Under the pieces are notes generated by a model. The model was given only the letters and a program-made list of their open reading frames with translations. It was not told where the DNA came from and did no database searches. Shown piece after piece: positions 1-10,900 of a stretch of DNA of 64,000 nt. This DNA is from Desmodesmus armatus (Eukaryota > Chlorophyta > Chlorophyceae > Sphaeropleales > Scenedesmaceae). Both the position numbers and the translations under genes were made by a program. The stretch covers positions 1 to 64,000 of the forward strand of contig VIIQ02000221.1 in the NCBI GenBank assembly GCA_007449985.2, given 5' to 3'. Positions within the stretch are counted from its first letter, which is position 1, and each line of letters begins with the position of its first letter.

Positions 1-813
1 CAGCTGCTGCTGCTGTCTGCTGCTGGGCCTGTGTAGGTGCTGGGGTCTGTGTGGAGCAGCAGAGGCCCTGACCCAGCCAGGCACCGATGCTGAGTGCAGC
101 GGCGGGAGCCAGAACCCGTGCTGCTGCCAGACTGCCTGTAGCATCCAAGGCCCTTGTTTCACCGCCCTGCCAGCTGCTGCGGGCATTGCCACGCCCACCA
201 CCACTGCCACCCGCCTTGCTAGCACTCCACTCTTGGCTTGATTCTGCTGCTGCGCCTGCTGCCAGCTGCCGCGGCAGCACGGCAGCAGCAGCAGATTTAG
301 GGGTGTGGCTGGTGCTGCTGTTTTGCTGCTGCTGGTGCAGATCTGCATTGCCTTGCAGCAGCTGCATCAGCTGGTCAGTCATACCCGCACAGTCAGCAGC
401 TGAAACATTGACACCAGCTCAGCTGCACTGTGGGACCCCTCAGAGCACGTTGAGCCCCCCTCTCCTGCTGCTGCTGCTGACGTGCCCTCAACAGCCGCTC
501 TGAAGCGATCCGTGCGACTACTGCACGAACGGCATCTGCTGCTGCTGCTGGCAGCTCTGCCACATGCTGCACTTGCTCAGACAAGACACCCACTCCCCAG
601 CCCCTGCTGCTGCTGCTGCTGCTGCTGTTGGTGCTGCCAATGGCTGCAGGTCCAGCAGCCCCAGCAGCAGCGTTGACACATGGAGCACTCCACACCCTGC
701 CTCCCATGCGGCCTGGCTGACACCTGGCACCCGGTGAGTCATCCTCATCCGATGAGTCATCATTTACATCACATTACACACCCACTGATCAGCACCACCA
801 TGCCTGCTGACCC

Positions 814-858
<45 letters not shown>

Positions 859-1290
859 CGGCGGCAGCAGACTTCCCCCGTGTGTTTCGAGCTGGCCACC
901 CCAACTCCTGCAGCAGCAGCTGCTTCAGCCAGGGTTCAGCTGCCGCCCACCCAAACCCTGGAATGAAGTGCTGCTTGAGGAGCGGCAGCAGCAGTAGGAC
1001 GTCGTCGGGAGCCCTTTTGCCCTTTGCTGCTGCTCCCAGCATCACTTCCCCCACCTGCTGCTGCTGCCCCAACTGCACAAGGTTCTCTAAGGCAGGCAGT
1101 AGTTGGTCAAGGTATATGGGGCTGGGTTGTGTCTTCCTTGAGACCAGCCCCTCCCCACTGCTGTCGCTGCTGTAGTGACCCCAAATGTCACCGAAGCTTT
1201 TGCTGCTTTAGGGTTGTGGCCCCACGGCCGCTATGACTCCTGCACAGAGGGACTGAAGCTCTGCAGAAGCAGCTGGGGGCAGTGCAGGAA

Positions 1291-1322
<32 letters not shown>

Positions 1323-1502
1323 GGGGAAGCTAGGTTCACTGCAGAGCCCTGCTGCTGCTGCTGGTGGGAGGCTGCAGCAGCTGCAGGGGCTGCATGGTCT
1401 GCCTGTTGTGGCGGATACTGCTGCAGCAGTGTTGCTGTGTGGCTGGTAAGCTCCTGCAGCAACATGCTGGGCCCTGCCCTGCTCTTGGCCATGACGCGGT
1501 AC
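1..1502 (-). CDS. Gln/Ala-rich hypothetical protein, 3' part, runs off the window
   Basis: Not recognised. Three stretches on the minus strand look coding. One begins at 1502 after a ctacag acceptor and reads YRVMAKSRAGPSMLLQELTS, followed by polyglutamine. A second begins near 1121 after an aacccag acceptor and contains LDQLLPALENLVQLGQQQQ and KRAPDDVLLLLPLLKQHF. A third lies below 415, contains MTDQLMQLLQGNADLHQQQQ, and stays open to base 1. Between them are polyAla/polyGln runs encoded by CAG/CTG tracts. The amphipathic leucine-rich segments separated by Gln runs resemble co-activator or transcription-factor linkers, but no fold is identifiable. Exon joins and start were not resolved, and the end lies outside the window. 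Plus-strand ORFs here are antisense translations of the same trinucleotide tracts. Confidence 0.4.
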
Positions 1503-1602
1503 CTGTAGGAACACAGCAAGCAGCCACACAATCGCACACCACACACCATGCGCATGCACCGCTCCACACCGCCTGCATCAAAACCCAAGAGGGTCACACT
1601 TC

Positions 1603-2519
1603 ACACTGCAGACATGCCTCGGCAAGGCATGAGTTATGTGCCTAAGGCAGCCTGACACCAAAACTGAGTGGCTGTGGCAACCCCTTGGACACAAAGTCGG
1701 GCCCCATCTGTGCTGCTGTGTGTAACTGTACAGTCCACATGTGAGAATTAAGGGGGGGCCCTCTTTGGCTATAACTGCCAGACGGGTTCACATGAGCAAC
1801 GGTGGCTTAGGGACTACATCAACACATAGTGAGCACACCAGCACCATGGTTGGGCCAGTCTGTGCACTGCACAGGGCCCCTGCTGTGCTGCTTACCTTTG
1901 TGAGGCTGGCCACAGCACCAGGGCAGCATGGCGGTACCACCTGAAGCATGACCCGGGGGGAGGGTGGGGGGGGGGGGGTTTGCCGCGCAAGTGTGTGTGG
2001 GATCTGGATCTGTAGAAGCGGACAGTAGGCGTCTGTACACACACGTGTGCTGTAAAGCAGATTTTTGATGGCTTGAGTCAGCTACAGCTGCACACCTTGC
2101 TCATGCTTTCACAAGCATTACTGACTACCAGCAGCCAACTTCTATTCCACCAGGTGAGGTGAGTCATGTCTTCATATCATTCACCCTGAACCCTAAACCC
2201 TGAACCCTAAACCCTGAACCCTTATGGGGCCTGTGAGCCAAGTGAGCGCCTTGGTGCATTGAACCCCTCAATAGCCGCAGTGTCTAGCACGTTGCGGATC
2301 AACAAAGCCAAGGCTGCCTGACTCTCTGACCGGTCTGAAGCCACCATGGCGTAGGTTCTGCTGACAGCATCACACCCCCAAAAAATTCAAGCCGACAGCA
2401 ATACATCCACTGCTCACAGACACATCCTCCCCTGTCCATAGCTGCCCCCCTTCTCCCCCCCCCCCCCCACTCCCCACCTTCCACCAATCCACCACCACCT
2501 GTCCCATCCCCTCCCCCAC
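1603..2519. other. Intergenic stretch, no gene recognised
   Basis: No convincing coding segment. It contains a G-rich run at about 1960-1980, a telomere-like repeat at 2183-2223, and a short minus-strand frame at about 2225-2360 that could be a terminal exon of the oxygenase gene. Its phase does not join cleanly to the last exon placed. Confidence 0.4.
2183..2223. repeat. Interstitial telomere-like repeat
   Basis: About five tandem 7-mers alternate between CCCTGAA and CCCTAAA. The plant/algal telomere unit is CCCTAAA(A). The alternation with a G variant indicates a degenerate internal copy, not a chromosome end. Confidence 0.7.
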
Positions 2520-5500
2520 CTGTCAATGGGTGCCCCTCGTTCCCTGTGGGTCCCTCTGCCTCCTCCCTGTCAGGCTTGAGCTTCGCGAATGCATCCCCCT
2601 GAAACACACAGCAGCATTGAGTCCCCGCAGCATCATGATAACTGATCAGTAAAGTGTAGCCGGCACAGTCACTGACACTGTCAGGGACACAGTCAGCGAT
2701 GTTACTAGAGTGGCAACCTCCTCCTGGCAGGCTTGAGCGCCTTGAACGCATCCTCCTGAACACACAAAGCAGCAACAAAATTGCACCACGCAGCATTGTG
2801 CTCACTGGCACGGTACCTCCAAGCAGGTGTTGCCAACAATGTACTGCCTAACTCCTTGAAGGCATCCCCCTGAAACACACACAGCAGCAAAAGTGCACCA
2901 CGCAGCACTGTGCTCACTGGCACGCACTAGGCCGGCGGCCCCCTAACCCGGATACCCCACCCCCAAGCCAGACGCCCCAGCTAGGGGCGGGGTCACCCCC
3001 TGCTAGGGTGCCAACAGCCAGCCAATCATGACTACCGTACGGTGTCTCCAAGCAGGTGTTGCCAACAATGTACTGCTGGGGTAGTGCCTCTAAAGACAAA
3101 GGCAATTGCACAGACAGTAAACACTCAATACTCCGAGGGAGTCCCTGGCTGGCACCACTGACACGTTGGCAAAAACTGATTGCGTCAATAAAGGACAATC
3201 ATACAGCTAGGGTTTTGCGTTGACCACAACCAAGTGTACCTGTCATAAACCTCAGGTGCCTTGCAATTGATGCTTGTGCCTAAACAACATTTGCAAGATG
3301 ACCGCGAGTCAAGCAGATGTACTAGCCATGTGAGTTTTCCATATGCCATAGGATGCATGCATTCAATGCATATTCCATCACCATGAGCAGCGTACCGGCA
3401 TCATCTCCTGCTGCTGTATGATTGTTCTCCCCATGCCGCGCAGGTCCTGTCCAGCCAGCATGCACCAGTGGTCGATGCTGTAGGTGGAATCAAGGTCCCA
3501 GTCATCACTGTTGCCTGTGTGTAAATTTCAAGACAAGGGAGTGAGGGCATGGGGGGAGGGCTTTGCATGTGCCCCTCAACCTTGTCAGGAGGCTGCACAC
3601 AGCAAGTCTTGTGCACAGTCAGTGTAGACTGTAGCCAGGGCAACCTGCTGAGAGTGCTGCTTGCGTTTTACATGCCCTTGCACTTTCCAGGGAGAATATG
3701 CAATTTCCAGGGGTGAATATGAAATTTTCAGGGGTGAATATGAAACTGTCCAGAAAGAATATGAGACTTCTCAGGTAAAAATATGCAATATATTCTGGGT
3801 GAAAATCATGCCAATATGAACAATCCATGGGATAAGCATGTCTTGCGCAAGACAAACTTGAATGAAGCCAAGGCAATCTTCGTGGTATTGCAGCCGCTTC
3901 CAGAGCAGCAGCCCCCAGCACAGCAGTATGTGTTGTATGATCACCATGTCGGGGGTCATCTCCTGCATCACACAAGCTTGTTTGGGCTCTGAGACCGGTG
4001 ACCAACAACAGTGCCGTCCTCCCCCCTCCCCCCGTGTAGGAGTGCCAGGCACAGCCTCACTAGATTCGCACACGTTGAGTACACCATTTCCCCCCCCCCT
4101 CACCGTCCTCGTAGTCATCGTCTCCTGCGTCGCCGCTCTCGTGGCACCGTGCCTGCACCAGGGCCACACCCAGCCCTGTCTGCTGAGCCAGCTGCAGCAG
4201 CAGCCCTGCTCGCTGGACATCCCTGCCCTTCAGCGAGGCCAGGCCCCTACGGCCCTCCTGGGTGTACCTGCATGAAGGGGCAGCAGCACAGACAGGGAAC
4301 AGCCAGTGTACGACGCTGGCGTTGGCCGAGTAATTCAGCCAGTACCACTTTGGTTGCAGCCTGTGTGGGCGGCAACCTGTGTGTTCCGTGCCTTGATATG
4401 TGCATAACAGTTGAGCTCCCACACCTTCTGCATGAGCTGTAGTAACTTCCGGTGCAGTGCCACCCTGACCTTGCAACCAGCAGAAACGAATGCACATAAG
4501 GTGCCAAGGGTTTACTTCTTGGTGCAACGTAAGTCTCAAAAATGCACTCTCCTACCTGTGGTTTGATGCTAAAATGCCAGAAATTTTTGATGCAGCTTTC
4601 TGATGCACCCTTTGCAGTCAGCAAAGTTCCCTTACCTGTGTTCCAGCATGTACACGAGGAAGGGTGGACCCTGGGTGTCTCCCTCCCACTGCTGACACAG
4701 CTGAGACATGTGGGCCAGCAGGTCGGGCTGCAGGGTGGGGGTGAGGGGAGGCGGGGCGCCAGCCAGCCTTAGGTTGTATGTCAGGCACACCCTGCAGTGC
4801 ACGACAAACAGCGGCAGCAAAAAAAAGCGGCAGCAAACACGCCCACGGTGGGATCAACTGGAACCGACCTGCTTCAGTGTGACTTTGTGCCACTCACAGG
4901 CAGCTGCACGTTGTCATCAAGCTGTGGCGCAGTGAAACAGCTGTTTGACTGGCATGCGTGGATGCAACAAGCAAGTTGGCTTCACAGTGTGCGTGAACAT
5001 CCACATGCCTAGGCGGGTGCACAGGCCTGTGCAACATCGCTCATGAGCTCAAGATCTCGCCCCAATGGCGTGTCAGACACTGACCTTGAGTCAAGGTGAT
5101 GCAACCACATTGACAGTCAGACATCTGGTGCAACCCCACACACTCCCACACATAATCTGATACGGCATGCGGCAGCCATCAGGCCAATGCAGCAGCAGAC
5201 TACAAAGCAGCAGCACGACCTAGAGCTCCCCAGCAACGCCCTGGCACTGCCTTACCAGCACTATCCTGGCAGGGGTGCAGCCAAAGGCATGTTTGCGCTA
5301 GCATGACACACTGCAGGACAAACTCAGCACACAAACCCTCATCGACCAGTGCTGGCTTGTGCTGACCTGTGCTGACCTGTGCTGACCTGTGCTGACAGGA
5401 ACCCACCTGTAGCCCTGTGTGACCGGCTTGACCTCATGCTCGCAGTCAGCATAGAAGGCCACGTATGATATGCTGCTGTCAGCCGGCCCCAGCTGCTGTG

Positions 5501-6755
5501 TGCCATACACCTGCTGCTGCCCGTTGTGCCGTACCACCAGGCTGCCACCCTGGAAGCGGCTGGGCAGATGGATGACCAACGTGCCAAACATGCCTGGGAC
5601 CTGCAGCAGCATGGGGAGGGACAAGCAGGGTACAGCAGGACATGCACCCTTTATTGACATTAGTTCACGTTTGGAGGAGGACGTAGGCAGGTGTGACAGT
5701 GTGTGCTGGCGCCAGCATGTGCGCACAGGTGAACCTTCACTGGTTCGTACACCTCGCATGGTTGACAGGTATACAGCCGCAAGGTCACGATGACATGATG
5801 TGTATCATCCCCACAGTGTATAGACTGGGGCAAACTCTCATGTCTGCCTGGACCAATCCATGCATCAACAGTGATGGAGAGGGGCGGCATGCAGCTCTGC
5901 CTTGCGGGCGCCAAAACCACAAGGATTCAATCCGCAGCACTACACCCGCCAACCTCAACAAACGATGTCCCTGACGTTAGGGTGCAGGGTGTCCTAGCCG
6001 ACACACCTTTTCTGTGTCCTTGTGTGGTGCGAAGAAGCTTCCCTTTTCATACAGCAGCAGCTTGTACAGCTGCGCCTCCACCCTCCTGTCATCCACCAGC
6101 CCAGGCCGCTGCACACACTGTCCAATATGGCAGCCAGTGTCCGCAGCCAGCTGCTGCTCAGGGCTACATGGAACTTGTCAGGACCCAACTGCCAGGTGTG
6201 GCGTACGCTGGTGTCCACCACTGTGCTGGTGCCGCGGCCGAAGGGTGCCTGATCACACACTGACTTCAGGGACTCAGCAGCTGCTGGGGTGAGGGGCAGG
6301 GAGACTTCACCCAAACCATCAACCTGTGGGATGGATTGTGGGTGGTGAAAGTAATTCTGCCTTGCGAGCGGAGCCAATCTGGGGTGATTCCACAGTATGC
6401 AAGGCTGGAAGCATTGTGCAACCTGCCAGCCTGGGAATGCTGCGCAGTTGGTTGTGCATCTTGGTTGCTTGACGTTGCTGTGCCAAGTGACAGCGTGGTA
6501 TACATTTCAACTGTTTATGTGACCCTGATTGGCCAATGGGCCATGATGAGCAGCTGTCCAGCCAGGTCACTGACACTGATCAGCACCAAAGTTTGGTCTC
6601 ACCTCCAGCACAGGTGCAGGGTGTGTGCTGACATCGAACCGCTCGGAACACGCAAAACTGCAGGTACCAGCTACATCAAGCAAATTGGCCAACTCCAACG
6701 CATAAGCTGGCTGTCTCCCCGCTCTCGGAAATCTCTTGCCTGCTGACGCAGCCAT
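2520..6755 (-). CDS. 2-oxoglutarate/Fe(II) oxygenase-domain protein (prolyl-4-hydroxylase-like), 3' end unresolved
   Basis: Exons (minus): 6755-6603, 6323-6007, 5600-5407, 4791-4636, 4267-4104, 3514-3396 and probably 2598-2520. The start is MAASAGKRFPRAGR. Exon 2 ends in YKLLLYEKGSFFAPHKDTEK, which carries the iron-binding His-x-Asp of the double-stranded beta-helix. Exon 3 holds PGMFGTLVIHLPS, GGSLVVRHNG and YADCEHEVKPVTQGYR, giving the distal iron-binding His and the 2OG-binding Arg. Exon 4 follows with VCLTYNLRLAG. Later exons (SLKGRDVQRAG, CHESGDAGDDDYEDG, STYSIDHWCMLAGQ, KPDREEAEGPTGNEG) match, from memory, the usual C-terminal part of a large algal/fungal family with this domain. Substrate is unknown. 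Exon phases agree except in exon 2, which is one base short: the frame changes near 6085-6110, between a SVCSGLG segment and a VDDRRVEAQLYK segment. The terminal exon start is triplicated (see findings), and the stop codon was not placed. Confidence 0.72.
5349..5398 (-). repeat. Tandem 10-mer of 5' splice-site-like sequence
   Basis: On the minus strand the unit ACAGGTCAGC repeats three to four times immediately inside the intron after oxygenase exon 3, whose inferred donor is TACAG|GTGGGT at 5406. Each unit contains AG|GTCAG, a plausible donor. Confidence 0.65.
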
Positions 6756-7958
6756 TCCGACACTGGATACGAAGGCACGAACTACATCCGCATCGACCCT
6801 ATTTGAGAGGGAAACTTTTGAAGATTGCGACTGGAAAAGCCAAGGCCGCCTAGCAGTGTGTCTGTCATGACCAGCCTGGGACTTAGTCACACTGCAAGGA
6901 AACTCATGAAGAGCTGGCACACAGCAGACCCAGACAGACCCTACAGATGCATTGCATTCAATAGAGCTGTGAAACACACAAGCAAGTGTTGAGTGGGGCT
7001 TTACACCAAGCCAGCAGGCATTGCAGGCACAATGACAAACCAGGCCAATGCATCACCAGCTGCTGACACACATAGCCCAAACAGCTCCAGCCCTCTCCCC
7101 AGCCTTTGTAGCCTAGACTCCAAAAGGCCTGGCTGTTTGATCCACAGCCATAGCAGCAACAAGCACAAGGCAACTGATATGTCTTGCAACAAAATTGCAC
7201 TCCGGGTAGCAGTGGTTGTGAGACCAAGAAATCAACAAAGCCATTATGTTAGCATCACCGCTTGACGCTCACTCACAGACACACTCGCACCACAGTCACG
7301 CTCGGAAGTCAGCTGCTGTGCCGGACAGGGCATGTGGCACTCCAGCCGGCTCACAGACAGACACATCGTCCGCTGGCACACACTCACATGTGCAAAGCCT
7401 TTACCGCCTTGGCAAAACCTCACCACCACGTGCACTGCCTTTGCCACTTTGTGCCACGTGCCAACAGAGCTGCATCCAGGAACCCTGCCACCAAGCTCAC
7501 CACTGCTGGCGGCTGTGAAGCACACGGTGCACCGCGTGAAGGCAGTCCGACAACACACGCAAGCCAGCACACACCGCCACGCTCCGTGACATCAGTGAAT
7601 GGCTGGCATGCGCTCGTGAGCTGTTTAGCTGTAACAACGATCGCACCACGCGGATGTCGGCATAAAATTTGCAACTGGACCAGCAACACTGGTGATCAAC
7701 CAACCAACCAACCAACCAACCAACCTCCTGCCAGCCTTTGCTGGCTGCAGCTGTGCAGGGGGACCTCAGGAACGGGCACTGTACAAACATCACGGCATCC
7801 TACCGCAGCAACCAACACCACAGCTCAGCACACATCCCACAGGCCGAAAACCACCACAGCACAGTCAGAACGACGGCTGCTGCCAGCTTCGGCGCTGCAA
7901 CGTCTGCTGCTGATGGTGCTGCTGTTGGTGCACAATGGTGTGAGTCACTGGTGGGGGC
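6756..7958. other. Intergenic: oxygenase promoter side and TOP1 3' flank
   Basis: Both neighbours are on the minus strand. The stretch should hold the TOP1 3' UTR and the promoter/5' UTR of the oxygenase gene. Apart from a (CAAC)n tract at 7697-7724, no gene or clear signal is visible. Confidence 0.45.
7697..7724. repeat. (CAAC)n tetranucleotide microsatellite
   Basis: Seven perfect CAAC units between the TOP1 stop codon and the oxygenase promoter region. Confidence 0.85.
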
Positions 7959-10900
7959 TCAGAACCTGAATGTGCTGTCAACGTCCATGCACCAGTGGAA
8001 CTTGTTCAGCAGGCTCTTGTTGAACACCTTCTCAATGGGCACCTGACAGCAGCAGCAGCAGCAGCAGCAGGCAGCAAATTTACATATGTCAACTTGCCAG
8101 TGGCTGCACGATGACGCAAAACGCCATCAAAGAGTATGGATGGGGATTGTGCTACTGAGAAGCTGTCATGTGAGGCCCCCCCCCACACACACACTTTGAT
8201 GCAGGGATCGCCCTGGTTTTCCGTGCTAGCGTCATTGTTTGACTATCCTTGTCGGATGATTGCTAAAGAGCATGCATGTGCACGCATGCAGTCTCTGTCG
8301 ACACACATAGACTGCTTGAATGTGACTTGCATGATCATAGTATGCTAGCTATTCAAGTAATCCCTGTGCCAACACACACTGGATGCACTCCCTGTGTCTA
8401 CACACAAACACCAACACAGAGTCACTGTGCCGAGCACCCCCCCCCCCCCCCGCACCTCGTTTCTCTTGCACCACGCGATGGTGATGCGTGGGTCCATGTA
8501 GTTGATCTTTGAGGTGCCCAGTGCCACGGTCTTGAGGTCCTCCTTCACAGCAGCAGCCAGCTCAGCCTTCTGGAGCTGAGACACCTTCTTGTCTAGCTTG
8601 TTCGCAAGACTGCAGCAGGAGCACACGACACCAGCAGCAGCAGCAGCAGCAGAGTTGCAGACACTGCTGAGCGGCTGGGTGGTGCTCGTGCAGCATGCTG
8701 TGCTGTTTCCCCACCCCCTCCCTGCTCAAAACTGACTGAATGGAATAAATACCATATTGCTGGCCCATAGTGCAGGACAGCAGAGCATTGGCAGGCAGCC
8801 TGTCTGGGGTTCTGTGCAGCTTGCTGCAGTCCAATGTGTTTCATGTCACCCTGTGGAAGCTGTCCAGGCCCCCCAACCCTCCTGCATACACCCAGACCAC
8901 CCCCCCCCCCGACGTCCCCACTCACGCGTCTGGGTTGCCCCCCTTCCCCTTGAGCGCCTTGATGCACAATCGACCCCAACGAACCCTCCTGCACACGCGT
9001 ATGCATGCCCAGGCCCCCGCCCTCGCGCGCCCCCACCCATGTGTCTGGGTTGGCCCCTTCCCCTTGAGTGCTTTGATGCAAAACCCACCCAACCTAACCC
9101 CCCTGCATACGCATATGCATGCACCGGCCTCACCCCCCCCCCCTTGACGTCCCCACTCACGCGTCTGGGTTGCCCCCTTCCCCTTGAGTGCCTTAGTGTG
9201 CTGCTCCTCCAGCTCCTTGATCTCCTCCCTCAGTGCGTTGAGCTTCTCAGTGACCTTAGCCATGGAGGCCTCGTGAGTCTTGGGCACAGAGCGCTGGTGG
9301 TTACACAGGATGGCCACCTGGGGGGGAAGGCGGGTGTTTGGACAGGGGACATAACACACACAGTCAGAACGCTGGTGACTACACAGGATGGCAACCTTGA
9401 GGTTTGGAGGGGGGGGGGGGAGGTGTGCAGTGGACACAAGAAAACACAGTCAGATTGCCGGTGGTTGCACAGGATGAATAGCCCCGTGTCAATTGAGTTG
9501 ATTTGAACAACATGAGTTGCAGCCAGCCATTTCTCAGCAGGACAGTCAGGATCTGCCTTGTGTGTGTGTGTGTGGGGGGGGGGGGGTAGGGAGATGGAGG
9601 GCAAGAATTTGCTCCCTTTTCAAAAGGCAAGCTGCACAGCCCATAGACGCTGTTGGGGCTTTTCGCCTTACCAGGCAGCAGCTGTGACAAGTTGTGGGAC
9701 CCCATGCAGTGAAGCTGTCCTAGCACAAAGCTTTGTATGTGCCAGCTCAGCACCCCCACCTCCTTGTTGGCCCTGTCGTAGTCTGCCTTCTTTGCCTCCA
9801 GTGTCCTGCTGCAGTAGGGCTCCCCGTGGTGCCCCACGCCGCCCCCCTCCTCCATCTCAAACAGCAGCCGGTCAAGCGTGATGGACGCGTTGTAGGTACG
9901 GAACACCTGTGGACACACGGGGGGGGGGGGGGGGGGGACAGTCAGAGGGACAGACAGACGGGCGGAGGGACAGACACACCGTCAGAGAAGCACAACCATC
10001 TTCACGTGCTGACACAGCATGCGTTGCTGACCTCCGCCCATTGACATGCTTGCCTTGTGTGCCTTTGAATCTGCTCTCCCGCTCCGTCTGCCCCCTGACG
10101 CCTCTTCCTGTCTTCTCCCCTCCACCCCCTGTCAGCCCCCCCCTCCACAACCACGCACACTCCATGCCTCAACCCCATGCCCACGTTGACGGTGAGTCCG
10201 CCACACTCCTTCAACCCCCTGTCAACACCCCCCCCCCCCCATACACCCACAGTATCAGGCACACTCCCTGCCTCACCCCCCCCCCCACCTTGACGCTGAG
10301 TCCGTCCATGAGGCTCTTGAGCTCCTTGTTGAGGTCCGTGGCATCAAAGGTGTCAAACAGCATGTCACGAGCACCCTTGCCTGCGGGTGGGAAAGGGGCC
10401 GGGAGGGGGGGGGGGCACGGCAATGACCATGGCGCGATGCTGTATCGTGGAAACACAGATGCATCATGATGCGAGAGCGAGTGGGGAGGCGAGCCATCGC
10501 ACAAAGGCAAAACAAGGGACAGGCCGCCTGCCTAACAGCCTGCCAGCGTCACGACTCTTGATAGAGTGTGTCTGTGCAGGTGGACTGCACAATGGCCTTG
10601 TACCCCAGACCTCCTCCTGCTGATTGCTGCACTCAGCTGACCTTGTGGTGGTGGTGGTGTCCAATGTCAAATTCCTACTCACGCCCGCCGCTGCAGCAAG
10701 CTATCTACACGCCACGCCCTGATGTGCACCCTCCCTCCCACCCCTGCCCCCAAGCTCCCCATGCGTACGTTTGCCGCGTGAGTCTGTGCGTGTGAACTGC
10801 TCCACTGCCTTGTAGACCTTGACCTCCACGTCCACCGTGTTCTCATAGCGGATGGAGTCCTTACCCAGGAAGTCAAACTTGATGTGGTTGGGGGGAACAC

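Noticed and set aside
8870..9200. Possible protein repeat (KALKGKG three times)
   Set aside because: Two of the three copies lie beyond the donor of TOP1 exon 10 and are separated by poly-C intron sequence, so they are decoy junction copies and not a coding repeat.
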